From positions 47,840 through 111,839 of the forward strand of contig MU626315.1 of assembly GCA_025603075.1 (NCBI GenBank): a stretch of DNA of 64,000 nucleotides, given 5' to 3'. The stretch is from Neoconidiobolus thromboides FSU 785. Its lineage: Eukaryota; Entomophthoromycota; Entomophthoromycetes; Entomophthorales; Neoconidiobolaceae. The notes beneath the pieces are model-generated. The model saw nothing but the letters and a program-made list of their open reading frames with translations, was not told the origin of the DNA and ran no database searches. Below, piece after piece: positions 34,533 to 45,257 of this stretch; within the stretch, counting starts at the first letter, position 1; each line of letters begins with the position of its first letter. Both the position numbers and the translations under genes were made by a program.

Positions 34533-36554
34533 ATGTCAAAAAAATCACTCAAACAAGATAAAAAGCTAATGAATACTCGGTCTCGAGGCTATGAAGCATC
34601 AAGTAGTAAGAGTAAAGCGTTTAGATTCGTACTAGCAACAACTGAACATATTGTCAATGGTGTACCAAAGGTCAATATCCCCGAAGCTTCTACCGTAATA
34701 AACGATGAAAATAAAAATAAATTAATGGAGCTAGTAGAGGATCAAGGAAAATCTGTAATGAAAGCAGCCAAAATATTAAATGTTAATTATGATAGTGCAA
34801 GAGAATTCATTAAACAAGAGAGGTTAAGGATAAGAGAAGCGATAAAAGAAGATAAAATTAAAAAAAAGATACAAGAAAAAATCGATAAAATAAAACAAAA
34901 AGAAATTGAATTGATTAATAACTATCAAACTAATACAAAAATTAATGTTGAAACTAAAAATATATTGATTATGTTAGTAAAGGATAATAAGATATCTATA
35001 AATGATGCTGCTCAAAGGCTATGTATTAATTATGATACTGCAAGGATAATTCTTGATTATGAGAAAAAAAGGCTAGAAAAAGAAACAAAAAAATTAAAAG
35101 CAATTCTACTAGAGGATCAGATAGCTTTACAAGAAGGTAAACAATTGGAAAGTTTTATTCCTCAGCACCATAATACGGTATATAATCAGTTGGATGAACT
35201 TATAACTACAGAAGAAAGGAATAACCAACGTAATGATAATCCAACTTATAGTGATATTAACTATTCTAATAAAATTGATAGTGGGAACAAACCAAATTCA
35301 TTGTTACCTATATACAATCAGAGAAAAAATATGGGAGAGGTGATGAACATGAAAACAGCAACTCTCGAAGGTGACACCAGTTTAAAAGATTTAGTCACTC
35401 AATCTAATGATATAATAAACAGTGAAATTAAAATGAATTTAATAAAATTAGTAAATGAGAAAAAAAAGTCGATAAAAGAAGCAGCAGAAATACTATCGAT
35501 TGATTTCATTGATGCGGTTCATATTATTACTCAAATAAGAAAAGAATTAGAAGGCATAACAAGTGTACAAAGGGACGAAGAAATAAATTTAGAAGAAGGC
35601 TATGGATCGACAAACTTTATTCTAAAAAGTAATAATATAATAATTAATGGGGTCGAAGATAACTTAATTAAGACATTAAATGAACAAGGAAGACCTACAA
35701 AGGAAATAGAAAAACCGCTATTTTTGAATTATAATACTGGAAAGGATAGTACTTCTGAAAAAAGAAAAAGGACGATAGAAGATAATATACAAGAAATACG
35801 GATGCGAAAGCAAGATGAAATGAATATGGAAATAGCGGAATTGATAACAATTCAAATGGAGGAAGAAATAAAGAGACAAATAGCAGAAGGAATAAAAAAG
35901 GGCAATAGCCCTCGAAAACGTATTGAAATAAAAGATGGAACAAAAGCAGAATTGATTCAATTAGTAAGTGAGCAAAAAATGAGCATCAAAGCAGCAGCAG
36001 AGCAATTATCGATTAGTTATAATAGTGCAAAGACTATCGTCTTTCGCGAAAAAGAAAGGATAAAGAAAGAATTAAATGCAAAAAGATCAAAATCACAAAC
36101 ACAAGATGAAATTGATAGTTTAAAAGAAATTAGGTTAGCTAATTTGCAAAGAATTCGTAAAAGAGATGGAGAAGTTTCAGAAAAATTAGTCAAAATAGTA
36201 AGTGAAGGTAAAATGAATATAAGGGAAGCTGCAGAACACTTATCTATTAGTTATAACAGTGCACAGTCTATTATTCGTGATGAAAGATATAGGTTAGTTA
36301 AAATTATAAATACAAAAAAAGCAAGCATAATGGATGGTAATGAAGTAAGTATAGAAGAAATTGATAAATTAAAGAGTATCCCTAAAAAAAATCGTGGTGT
36401 AATAAGTGATAGAGCTAAAGTAGCATTATTTAAATTGGTAAACGAGCAAGGAAAACCCGTGAGGGAAGCAGCTGAATTGTTGAATATCAAATATGGTAGT
36501 GCAATGCAATTGATTCGTAGAAGTAAAAAAAATCAAGTAATAATAAAGATGTAG
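34533..36554 (+). CDS. HTH-array protein: about seven tandem helix-turn-helix modules
   Basis: Single exon, 673 aa. A module of about 40 residues with consensus 'LIKLVxEqgkSIkeAAexLsIxYnSAkxIIrxE+xR' repeats at about residues 62-97, 141-180, 298-340, 374-405 (degenerate), 470-510, 549-588 and 629-665. Examples: LMELVEDQGKSVMKAAKILN; IQLVSEQKMSIKAAAEQLSI; FKLVNEQGKPVREAAELLNI. The modules sit about 80 residues apart with basic linkers, and the double-width gap between 2 and 3 suggests a lost module. Each looks like a homeodomain-like/transposase-type HTH, so the protein probably contacts DNA at many points; this is inference. No catalytic domain remains in frame, but homologous transposon-like debris follows the stop. 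A broken paralogue lies at 19690-20570. Confidence 0.85.
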   Translation: MSKKSLKQDKKLMNTRSRGYEASSSKSKAFRFVLATTEHIVNGVPKVNIPEASTVINDENKNKLMELVEDQGKSVMKAAKILNVNYDSAREFIKQERLRIREAIKEDKIKKKIQEKIDKIKQKEIELINNYQTNTKINVETKNILIMLVKDNKISINDAAQRLCINYDTARIILDYEKKRLEKETKKLKAILLEDQIALQEGKQLESFIPQHHNTVYNQLDELITTEERNNQRNDNPTYSDINYSNKIDSGNKPNSLLPIYNQRKNMGEVMNMKTATLEGDTSLKDLVTQSNDIINSEIKMNLIKLVNEKKKSIKEAAEILSIDFIDAVHIITQIRKELEGITSVQRDEEINLEEGYGSTNFILKSNNIIINGVEDNLIKTLNEQGRPTKEIEKPLFLNYNTGKDSTSEKRKRTIEDNIQEIRMRKQDEMNMEIAELITIQMEEEIKRQIAEGIKKGNSPRKRIEIKDGTKAELIQLVSEQKMSIKAAAEQLSISYNSAKTIVFREKERIKKELNAKRSKSQTQDEIDSLKEIRLANLQRIRKRDGEVSEKLVKIVSEGKMNIREAAEHLSISYNSAQSIIRDERYRLVKIINTKKASIMDGNEVSIEEIDKLKSIPKKNRGVISDRAKVALFKLVNEQGKPVREAAELLNIKYGSAMQLIRRSKKNQVIIKM

Positions 36555-37030
36555 AAAAGTGAAGATGTAGAAAAATGTAAATGTAAAAAGATAGTAGAAG
36601 TATTAAATGTAAAGGCTTAATTCACAGAAGTGTGTTTAAATAAAAGCGATTGTATGTTATCAAATGAAAAATAAAGCAAACATCAGGTTAAAATATCTCG
36701 TTAGTATCAAGATGACCAAGGATATCTATAATCGATGGATTCAAATTCTTTGGTATTAGTTTAAAAAATATTAAAGTGATAAATAAATCATTTTTTAATG
36801 TGATAATTCAGTTAAATATGAGAATACCTTAATAAAGTAAGTAACTTTAAATATTGAAAAGATTTTAAATAAACCAATGATACATTATAACTAAACACAA
36901 AAGATAATATATTGAATAGTTGTTAGAAATGAAATGATACACTCCTTGAACATAAAAAAGCCACTTGTAGTTGCTTTGTCCTTGAAAAGTAGAATGTTAG
37001 TATTGAAAACTATGATATCTAAATGTTATG
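36555..37030 (+). pseudogene. Decayed downstream part homologous to the HTH pseudogene flank
   Basis: This stretch after the HTH-array stop aligns in order with the minus strand of 19690-20160. Both copies read, with stops and shifts: IDGFKFFGISLKNIKVINKS here versus DNESEYFLTNLDIIKTINEY there, and NDTLLEHKKATCSCF then VLEK-stop here versus NDTVLDHKKAINGCF then TLEK-stop there. The ancestral element therefore encoded more than the HTH array. No intact frame remains. Confidence 0.55.
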
Positions 37031-38935
37031 TTTTGTTAGATTTATTTGATACGGTGAATTTTGGCGAAAATCCTTATGTTCATTAATAATTAGCTGCTAT
37101 CTTTGATCAATATCAAAATATAACTAGACCTGGTTAATTTCAACTAAATCAAAGATTTACAAAGCCTTATAAGCAAGATGTAAATATCCAGCTTAAGTTA
37201 TCAATTAGAATTTCAATGTTCTATTTTTTATATTGAACTGAACTAAATATTTTATTGGTATCATTTTATCTATAATGCTCTGTTATTATATATATTTACT
37301 TCAGTTATAAAATTCGACACAAATGGTATTATTAAGTGTGTGATTCTAATACTAAGTAATTTAGATTAATATATTATTTTAATAGTGTATAAAAAAGGTT
37401 TTATAAAGCTATAAAATAATTTCAATTAGGTTCTAAATAAAATCATATAAATCAATACCTTGGACAGTATTTTTCTATATAATGATTCATTTTACTTTTT
37501 AATCATTGTCCATTTTTGGGTTTAAAATTTGAAAAATAAGGTGGATTTTAAGCAAAAGAACACTCTCATAAAAATCAACTTTACTTTTTGTTCACACACA
37601 TTCGTTTAAAAGTGGTCCTACTTTTAAATTACCTTGTAAAAATCTTTTATTAAATATCAACCTATGACTCTTTAATGATGATAAAGTACACTAATGGATT
37701 GAATAAAAAATCAAATTAATATAATCTTTAAACATTTTCTATTAATATCACTATATAATACATATCAACAGCGCAAAAAGAAAGTAAGAATAGTTACAAT
37801 TATTTCTATCTTAAAAGGGAAGGAGATGGATGGGTTTGTTGAAAACTTGTGCGCTATTAAGAATGCGAATATCAATAATATAAGGCTTGAAGAATTTTCA
37901 ATGCAACCATATTATATAAACTTATTCTATCATTTATAATCTATTTTTAAATATTATAATGTAATAAAAAATATAAGAAATAAAATGTTATAAACATCAT
38001 TGATAACTTTTTGAATTTTTCGTAATTAATCAATTATTATATTATAATCAAATTTTACAACTAAATAAATAATGTTAAAAAAGATTTATTTGCTTAAAAA
38101 ATTAAAATATATTATATCAAATAAACTAATAAAATCATTTATCTTTAAAGAATCAACATATTGGTAATATTATAAAAATAGTCAATATTTTCACATTGAC
38201 CTGAGTATACGATACGTTGATGAGTCAAGCTGAAAAAAAGATATCATCGAAAAAATTTAGTCATATATACAATCATAAATCGAATCTAGAATTCAAATTT
38301 TTTCTGTATTACAAGCTAATACAAATATTAATTCTTTAAATACTGGGAGTTGGATATTGAGGATAAGTTGTAATTAAAGATTTTTCTATTATTAAATTTT
38401 TCGGATAGTTATTTTAGTTATAGAATTATTATAATAAGTTCGTCATAAACGAATATTCTGAGCGGAGATGGATACAAATAGATATAAGCTTTTTTGGCAT
38501 AATACTTTTATGTATTGAATAATTATGTATGTGCTAATTATAGATATAATTACTATGCAAAATTTTAACAAAGTTTATTTAAAGGAATTTGATCAATGTT
38601 CTACACCTGCTAATTAAAGCTTTAAAGAATAAGATTTATTATTTATAAGTACTTCAATAGTCGTTGATATTCATAAGTATTACTAATAGCTTATTTTTTT
38701 TAGTTTAAAACCTTTAATAAAATCAATGCTAAGCAGTCTTTAAGCTTATTTTCTATAAGCACTTTAGCTATATTTTCGATTCTAGTTTTGATAAATTTTA
38801 TCAAACTACAATTAACTAAACCAAACCACCGCCAATCAAGCCACCCAATCAATTTCCTAGAATTGAATAGTTGATTTTTAAACAAAGTCTAAGCAATTAA
38901 TATTTTTAAATTTTTTATTTAAAAACTAATAAGAG
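37031..38935. other. AT-rich gap, no gene seen
   Basis: About 1.9 kb. A 37-codon frame starting MDGFVENLCAIKNANI at 37827 is the only peptide-like stretch and is too short to support. ACACTCTCATA near 37572-37582 resembles one MITE end but the rest of that element is not recognisable. Confidence 0.4.
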
Positions 38936-39667
38936 ATGGGCGATTCATGGGTAACAATTAATTCACATAAGACAAACGGTATTAAAAGCAAGCCTAAAAA
39001 CCAAGTAAAATTTATATTTGGAGATGATGATTCAGATTCTTCACGTAGTTATCAAAATAGTCCACAGACAAAAAAGAGTAGTAGTAAACCTTTATCCAAA
39101 TCCCCCTCAGTAAGTAATAAATTTTTATCCGAAACTAATGGCTTAGATATTTTAAATAATATCAAAACAAAACCAAAGCCGAGTTCGCCTTCCATACGTA
39201 TCTCTTCTGAGAAAGCTGTTGGTAGTGCTATCCTACCCAATTTGGTTAAACCGGAAGTAGAAAGCTCAAACACAAAACTACCAATCACTTCTCAGTTTCT
39301 GATGAATAATAAACTGACGGCAACCCAGATACAAGCTACTTTAAGAAGTAGTAAAAGCAAATCAAACGAGTTAACTCAAGAACACCAACACCAGCAACCT
39401 TTAACTTCTAGTCAAAATCCAATAGGACGTAGTAATGCAGGTTCAACTATCTCTAGAACACAAGCTAAACTAATGTTACAAAGACAACATAGCTATAATG
39501 AAGACGAAAGTTCACTAAATCATCCACAGAATCAGATTAAATTGTCAAAAGAGCTGGACAAAATCAATAGAGAGTTTTTATGGCTTAGAAAATATCATAA
39601 CCCTGTTCAAGACTCATTAACTAGAGTTATGGAAAGAAAAAGGATGCAGTTAGCTAATAGTAAATAA
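38936..39667 (+). CDS. Ser/Lys-rich protein with Tco89-like C-terminal block (tentative TORC1 subunit)
   Basis: Single exon, 243 aa, ATG at 38936. Residues 1-160 are low-complexity, rich in Ser, Lys and Asn, with KFIFGDDDSDSSRS near the N-terminus. The C-terminus contains SRTQAKLMLQRQHS (about 172-185) and KELDKINREFLWLRKYHNP followed by VQDSLTRV (about 205-231). I associate the pair 'SRTQQKLxLQR ... REYxxVRRYxNPxxxSLxR' with the fungal TORC1 subunit Tco89, a recollection not verified here. If right, the protein would act at the vacuole in nutrient signalling. It has no membrane segment or intron. Confidence 0.6.
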   Translation: MGDSWVTINSHKTNGIKSKPKNQVKFIFGDDDSDSSRSYQNSPQTKKSSSKPLSKSPSVSNKFLSETNGLDILNNIKTKPKPSSPSIRISSEKAVGSAILPNLVKPEVESSNTKLPITSQFLMNNKLTATQIQATLRSSKSKSNELTQEHQHQQPLTSSQNPIGRSNAGSTISRTQAKLMLQRQHSYNEDESSLNHPQNQIKLSKELDKINREFLWLRKYHNPVQDSLTRVMERKRMQLANSK

Positions 39668-40656
39668 ATAATAATAATCTTTTGATCGTTTGAGAAAGTG
39701 GAAAATATATACTCAAGGTGATTTTCTATTGTACTAAGATACGTTTTTTGAATAAAGAGAAGTTGGTTTTTCTACTTTGCTAATGTAAGGCTTTAAATGG
39801 TAAATTCTTTTATTTGAATAATTAGCATCATACTTAAAATATAGTGAAAGACTATTGTTTATAGCCTATATCTTTTAATAAATATTGGATATCTGTTGTT
39901 TTAATCTAGTAAGTTGGGCTACAATCTTATTTTAAAGTATTAGATATAATGTTTAGTTAATATTAATGTGATATATAACAGTGATCCCATTTTTCTTAAC
40001 ATTCATTAAATCTATCCTTAAATCTCAACACTAATAGTTATCTTTATAAAGAAATAAATCTACAAAAACTGCAATTTAATAGCTTTCAAAACTTTATATT
40101 TTGTACTGCTTCATGGTTTTAATACTACCTTTAGCTTTGATACAAAAAATAGTTGTTTTTGATTTGTATAATTATGAGTAATATTTATAATATTTGAATT
40201 ATTTAGAAAATTAATCATTTTTAATTTTTAATTTTTAACTTTAATTTTTAATAAACTAAATCTTGAATTTAATTTTATAATCAAAAGATAGTTAAATAAT
40301 TTGATTTTATTTATACTTAAAATATACAAAGTATTTATAAAAATAATTAAGTTTAACCATTTATTAAATGTAATTTTATATATTATTAGTACTAAATAAA
40401 GTTAATATTGAATTAAGATCAATGTAATTATAATATCAGAGTTGCACTTTAGATAAATTAATATAATATATTACAATTTAAATGTTATAAACAAAAGTAA
40501 CACATTTTATAGAGACCAACACTTTATTAAAAAATGAAGTTATTATTGGTTTGAAAATCTAGTTTTAGTAATATCAATTAATTGTTGGAACACGAAAGTT
40601 ATAAATTCAATTTTATCTAAACATAGCATCAGTTTTCTATTTTTTCGATAAAAAAG
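39668..40656. other. AT-rich gap, no gene seen
   Basis: About 1 kb spacer before the GPCR start; no supported frame. Confidence 0.4.
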
Positions 40657-41625
40657 ATGAATATCGCGGATACAATGGAGATAATAGGCACTATTCTGGC
40701 AGTAGCAAGCCTAATAATAAATATAATGGTAGCAGCTTTATTGATATCTTTAGTTCGGAATTCCACTTCAATATTAGGCTTAAAGTTTATATTTTTGACT
40801 TTATTTTTTGATATTTTCAGTCCAATCGTGGGTTTAGTACAAGAATTTACAGCTATAGCCTCATTTAACCCAATGACAACAGTAGCTGGATGTCAAGCAT
40901 TTGGCTTCTTTCATAATTTTATGCCTATTGGTAGTTCTTGCTGCGTGGCCTATGTATCCCTAGAACGCTATCTCAAAGTCCATAGTATTCAACTTCCAAG
41001 GTATATGTTGACTTTAGGTGTAACAGCAATTATTGGTATAACATTTGTTTTAACAGTTATTTCAGCTTCAACTAATCAATTTGAATATACCCCATCGAGA
41101 ATGATATGTATGACTGATCCCAAAAAATATTTAGCTGGGAGTTTTTTATTTCATTTTATGATTATTGTATTATTTGTTAATACTATGGCTATATTATTTT
41201 GTTATTTTAGTATGTTAAATAAAAGGAAATCCACCAAGTTAGCTCTAAGTGTGCCTTTAAAGCCAATGGGAAATAGTGTAGTAAAAACAGAGATGGGATA
41301 CAAAATGTATAAACCGATAGAACCAGTTAGTACAAACAAAAGAGAGGAAAAAATAATATTAACCAAAACTATAGCTTTTGTTTTATGCTATGTATTCTTT
41401 TTGTTCCCAGCTATCTCAGTCATGATTTATCATAGTATTATGAGAAACTTAGATCCTAATTTTAAATTGGATCCTCTCCTCTCTACCATTAATTTTGCTT
41501 CCCTTTTCTCTTTCTCTTTTATTAATCCCATCCTTTTACTATTCTTACACAATCGAATCTATGCTAAGTTTAAAGAAGTTTTAAATAGCTTTTTAAACCT
41601 ATTTCAGTCTAACAGCAGAAGGTAA
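40657..41625 (+). CDS. Class A (rhodopsin-like) seven-transmembrane receptor
   Basis: Single exon, 322 aa, ATG at 40657. Seven membrane segments at about residues 8-33, 40-63, 78-103, 116-136, 160-185, 236-258 and 276-297. Class A landmarks: C79 at the start of TM3 and C151 in extracellular loop 2 (expected disulfide); ERY at 103-105 (SLERYLKVHS) in the D/ERY position; CYVFFLFP (244-251) in place of CWxP in TM6; NPILLLF (290-296) in place of NPxxY in TM7. The third intracellular loop is long and basic. Class A receptors are rare in fungi and known mainly from early-diverging lineages. Ligand unknown; coupling to heterotrimeric G protein is inferred. Confidence 0.85.
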   Translation: MNIADTMEIIGTILAVASLIINIMVAALLISLVRNSTSILGLKFIFLTLFFDIFSPIVGLVQEFTAIASFNPMTTVAGCQAFGFFHNFMPIGSSCCVAYVSLERYLKVHSIQLPRYMLTLGVTAIIGITFVLTVISASTNQFEYTPSRMICMTDPKKYLAGSFLFHFMIIVLFVNTMAILFCYFSMLNKRKSTKLALSVPLKPMGNSVVKTEMGYKMYKPIEPVSTNKREEKIILTKTIAFVLCYVFFLFPAISVMIYHSIMRNLDPNFKLDPLLSTINFASLFSFSFINPILLLFLHNRIYAKFKEVLNSFLNLFQSNSRR

Positions 41626-41841
41626 CCTGTATGAACATCAAGCCATTTATAAAATAAATTAATTTATCACTTATACTTTTAAGCACATTCTCAAAATTAA
41701 CCTTGTGGTAATGTTATGATATCAAAGGGGATTACTTGATAATAATTGATAAAGTAAATGTCTAAAAGATTTTTGAGAAAAGACAGGAACGTTTCTTTTA
41801 TTGATTTGTAAGCTTTAATGAACTATAAAAATTAGTAATAC

Positions 41842-41847
41842 AAAAAA
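41842..41847 (-). terminator. Pol III terminator (T6) of tRNA-Met
   Basis: Six T on the minus strand, 12 nt past the tRNA discriminator base. Confidence 0.75.
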
Positions 41848-41859
41848 TAGATGATAATA

Positions 41860-41932
41860 TGCTCCCTGTGGGGATCGAACCCACGACCTTGAGATTATGA
41901 GACTCACGCGCTGCCAGCTGCGCCAAAGAAGC
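41860..41932 (-). tRNA. tRNA-Met (CAT), elongator type
   Basis: On the minus strand, 73 nt with discriminator A. The acceptor arm GCTTCTT pairs with AGGGAGC (one G-U pair and one T-G included). Box A-like TGGCGCAGCTGGCAGC, anticodon loop CTCATAA with anticodon CAT, box B GGTTCGATCCC. No intron. The sequence closely follows fungal elongator tRNA-Met (GCTTC...GGAGCA), and not the initiator, which has a different T-loop and acceptor end. A MITE copy lies 35 bp upstream on the 5' side. Confidence 0.95.
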
Positions 41933-41967
41933 TTGCAAGTTAAGTAGTATATAATATATATATAAAT

Positions 41968-42058
41968 ATTTTTTTGGTCTCATTACTTTTTTCATTTTTG
42001 AGTACTATTTAAGCGGAAAAATTGTTAGTAAAATCCTTAATACAAAAATATATCCCCA
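41968..42058 (+). repeat. ~100-bp TIR element, copy 4, forward, left end eroded
   Basis: Body and right end are intact (GCGGAAAAATTGTTAG ... ATATATCCCCA), but the left TGGGGATG terminus is missing; only the T-tract remains. Sits immediately upstream of the tRNA-Met gene. Confidence 0.75.
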
Positions 42059-42272
42059 TATTGTACTTATAATTATATTCAATATCAAAATTAGCACTGA
42101 CTGTTAACAATTGGCGTTTTGTCTTAATATTCATCCTAGATTATAATTATTTTATTACTTCACAAGCACTATACATGTACTTTGTATAACTATATTAATA
42201 TTTATTTACAACTACCACTATTTATATTCCTTATGAAATAAAAAATTTATGAAGTTATGAAACTTTTTAATA

Positions 42273-42368
42273 TGGAAATGTATTTTTTGTTTAAGGATTT
42301 TACTAATAAATTTTCCGCTTAAATAGTGCTCAAAAATGGAAAAAGTAATGAAGCTAAAAAAACATCAT
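42273..42368 (-). repeat. ~100-bp TIR element, copy 5, reverse
   Basis: TGGAAATGTATTTTTTGTTT at one end, AAAAAAACATCATA at the other; body CCGCTTAAATAGTGCTCAAA matches consensus. Flanked by TA on the left. Confidence 0.75.
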
Positions 42369-42546
42369 ATTAAAATTTCCAATAGCTTTCAATAGATTGA
42401 TAATATTATTACAAAGTTATATTAAACAAAACAAATAGATGAAATTAAAATATTTAGTATAGGCTTTAATCATAAAGTTAATTTATGAGTACCTTCGTAT
42501 ATTAATACAAAGTAAAGTTACAAAGTAGGAATATTCAATAAACATA

Positions 42547-42647
42547 TGGGAGTGTTTTTTTTGATTTCATTACTTTTTCCACCTTTTAAACGCTATTCAA
42601 GCGGAAAGATTGTTAGTAGAGTTCTTAAACACAAAGATACATCCTCA
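42547..42647 (+). repeat. ~100-bp TIR element, copy 6, forward
   Basis: TGGGAGTGTTTTTTTTGATT ... GATACATCCTCA, flanked ATA/TAT. Confidence 0.85.
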
Positions 42648-42738
42648 TATATCACCTTGTTATCTAATAAACTTTCAACCATTTTACCTTTATCCTTACT
42701 TTAATGTTTTAAAATATTAGTTTTGATTTAATTTTATA

Positions 42739-42813
42739 TGGGAATGTATTTTTGTATTTAAGAACTCTACTAACAATCTTTCCACTTAGACAGTGTTTAA
42801 AAAATGGAAAAAA
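42739..42813 (-). repeat. ~100-bp TIR element, copy 7a, truncated by copy 7b
   Basis: Starts TGGGAATGTATTTTTGTAT and runs through TCCACTTAGACAGTGTTTAA to AATGGAAAAAA, where a second full copy begins. The far end (GTAATGAAGTC...) is missing. Confidence 0.75.
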
Positions 42814-42914
42814 TGGGGATGTATTTTTGTGTTTAAGAATTTTACCAACAAATTTTCCGCTTAAATAGCGCTTAAAAGGTGGAAAAAGTAATGAAATCAA
42901 AAAAATCATCCCCA
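42814..42914 (-). repeat. ~100-bp TIR element, copy 7b, reverse
   Basis: Full-length: TGGGGATGTATTTTTGTGTT ... AAAAAAATCATCCCCA. Abuts truncated copy 7a in the same orientation. The minus-strand open frame across both copies is the repeat being translated, not a gene. Confidence 0.85.
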
Positions 42915-43039
42915 AATGATGAAACTAAAACATCGCACGTCTTTGTTTTCAGAATTTACACTACATAGAAAATGGACAAAAAACCAGAATAGAAAATTTT
43001 ATCCTTAATTTTAACTAAGCTTTTATATTTACTAATATA

Positions 43040-43132
43040 TGGATGTCTTTTTTGACTTACATTGCTTTCTCCATTTTAAGCACCATTTGAGCGATTGTTA
43101 GCAAAATTCTTAAACAAAAAAATACATCCCTA
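43040..43132 (+). repeat. ~100-bp TIR element, copy 8, forward
   Basis: TGGATGTCTTTTTTGACTTA ... AAATACATCCCTA; a few bases missing in the GAGTGGAAAAA segment. Confidence 0.8.
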
Positions 43133-45195
43133 TACACCTTATCATTATTTTATATAAAAGTAATTTTTATTAGTATCAAGTTTAATGTATTAGTATCAAG
43201 TTCATAAAAGTATTATCAAACGGTAATATACAAAAATATTAAAAACAAGAAACTTTCAAAAATAATAAATAATAAATTTATTATTTTTTTTAATTTAAAA
43301 CTAATTAAACTATTTTACTAGCTTAGATTTTGTTTTTAGATTTAAATTAAAAGTAGCTTATCTAATAAATATATTGCTCCATGATCAATAAAATATAGAA
43401 GTTCTTATTAAAAAAATGGAAGTTTCACCTATATCCCGTTGGTTATATAATAGAAGAAAGACACATAAAGCATTATGTCACTACTTCCCAGAAAAATAAA
43501 ACAATTAGATACTAGATGAACAATATATACCTCATAATAGCAATATTTATGCATAAAGAGAATATTCTAGTATTTAGCGGCCAATCTTAGCAATCAACTT
43601 AAAAATATGGATCTAATTGAAAACTATGAAAATATCAATTGGCCGCCTTTGAGCATTTTATTTAATGTAAACTGTAAAAGTAGTAAATTATTTTTAATTA
43701 TAGATCAATTGATGGTAAGTTTAAAAATAAACATTTGTTAATTTATCGCTTTAATCTATTTTAAAGCTTATAAATAAAATCTAATTATAGAAACTGTTTA
43801 CTTTTAAGTTAATGAGTAGGGTGTCAGATAAATGGTAATAATGGTATTATGGCCCATTTAATACTATAATATAACTTATATTTTAGTTATCATTTTCTGT
43901 AATATAGAATAGAACCAATGTGACTTTAAAGAAATACATTGTTGTTATTGAAGAGTGGTGCAGTAGTTAGTAAAAGTGAATTGCTTTTTCTTACATTAAC
44001 AAATAGGTGTAGCGTAATTTTACTTGATTTACTTAAATAGGAAATTCGGCTTCTTAGAATTTGCGAGAAAACAGGAACAATAATTAAAGTCTAGAATTAT
44101 TCACTCAATTAAAACCCTTGAAATAGCACTTGTATTATTGAATTGCAATTTGATCACTTATTGTATTAAAAGTATAGAACATCGATTAATGATTCTCTTG
44201 GCACTATTCTGAAAGGAATATTTATAAATAAATATCGATTTTGCTATTACTTTGTATATTTATATAAAAATGAAGAGTTAGCAGACTTACTTTTAATTAT
44301 TTTTAGTCATTCCCGTACCTAAAGTATAATATTTTATTAAAGTTTGTAAATAATAATGAGTATTAATTCTTAAAGTGACTACTTGGTAATAGTTCTTATC
44401 GCATTTAATAAGGGATTAGCAGGAATTTTAAACCAATGAAATAATTCAGAATTTAAACTAAGATCAATTTTAATTATAAAATATTTGAATATTTTGAAAA
44501 AGCTAATGATGATATTATATTATATATATAATAATGCTTATATATTAATAAATGTCTAATATATGACTTTAATTTATAATGGGTTATTAACCCAAATATT
44601 CTGTTTACGCAGTTACTTTCTGAAAAACGGTCAAACTATTAAGCTGGTTTAGAGCACTTTTATTAAATCTACAATTATGCACCTGGTACTTAACTTTTAT
44701 ATTCTTTAATATCAAATAATATTGCTTTGATATTATTAGAGATAACATTATAAACTTTTATAAGCTCTGAATATACAAATTTGGTAAGAGCGCTTACAAA
44801 TTGAGAAAGAAGGATAGAATTTAAATTAAATGTTTTAGCAGGTGATATAATTCTATACGTTGTATTGTAACCAATATTATTTATAATCACTATTCTTAGA
44901 TATAAGTAATTTTATTACACTTGAATAAGGCTACTTTGAAATTATCTTGAATCAAGATAAGTTTGAAATGGAATTTCTATGTAGCGCTATACTAATCATA
45001 ACAATGTTTGCTCTATATACTTTACTTGATATAGCGTTATAAAATGTAAGAGAGCATTTCAATTTGATTAAAGTAGTTGTTATTTATAATGTGAAATCAC
45101 CAATAAATCTAAAGGGTTATTTTTATCAAGTTTATTCCTCAACTCTGAAAGAACAATTTTAAAATGGTATTTCCGATTTTAGTTTAATAGAAACA
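43133..45195. other. AT-rich gap, no gene seen
   Basis: About 2 kb upstream of the first WOPR gene. No supported frame; long upstream regions are common for WOPR regulators in fungi. Confidence 0.4.
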
Positions 45196-45205
45196 TATAT
45201 AAATA
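45196..45205 (+). promoter_or_regulatory. TATA box of WOPR gene 1
   Basis: TATATAAATA, 52 bp before the ATG at 45258. The same spacing is seen at the other two WOPR genes. Confidence 0.5.
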
Positions 45206-45257
45206 AGAAATTGAATTTCATTTTTTTTAAATTTTAGTAAACTTGATTCATTTGAAA

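Noticed and set aside
34533-36554. Antisense hydrophobic frames within the HTH-array gene (35695-35960, 36251-36490)
   Set aside because: Arise from Lys/Glu codons read backwards; no start context or homology.
37490-37590. Possible further copy of the ~100-bp element near 37582
   Set aside because: Only ACACTCTCATA and a vague body similarity; the other terminus is absent.
37827-37941. Short frame MDGFVENLCAIKNANI...
   Set aside because: 37 codons only, no homology recognised, no splice partner found.
42709-42915. 68-codon minus-strand open frame
   Set aside because: It is the ~100-bp element and its truncated neighbour read in one frame (YLSGK.VGKILKHKNTSP); the peptide recurs wherever the repeat occurs in that frame.
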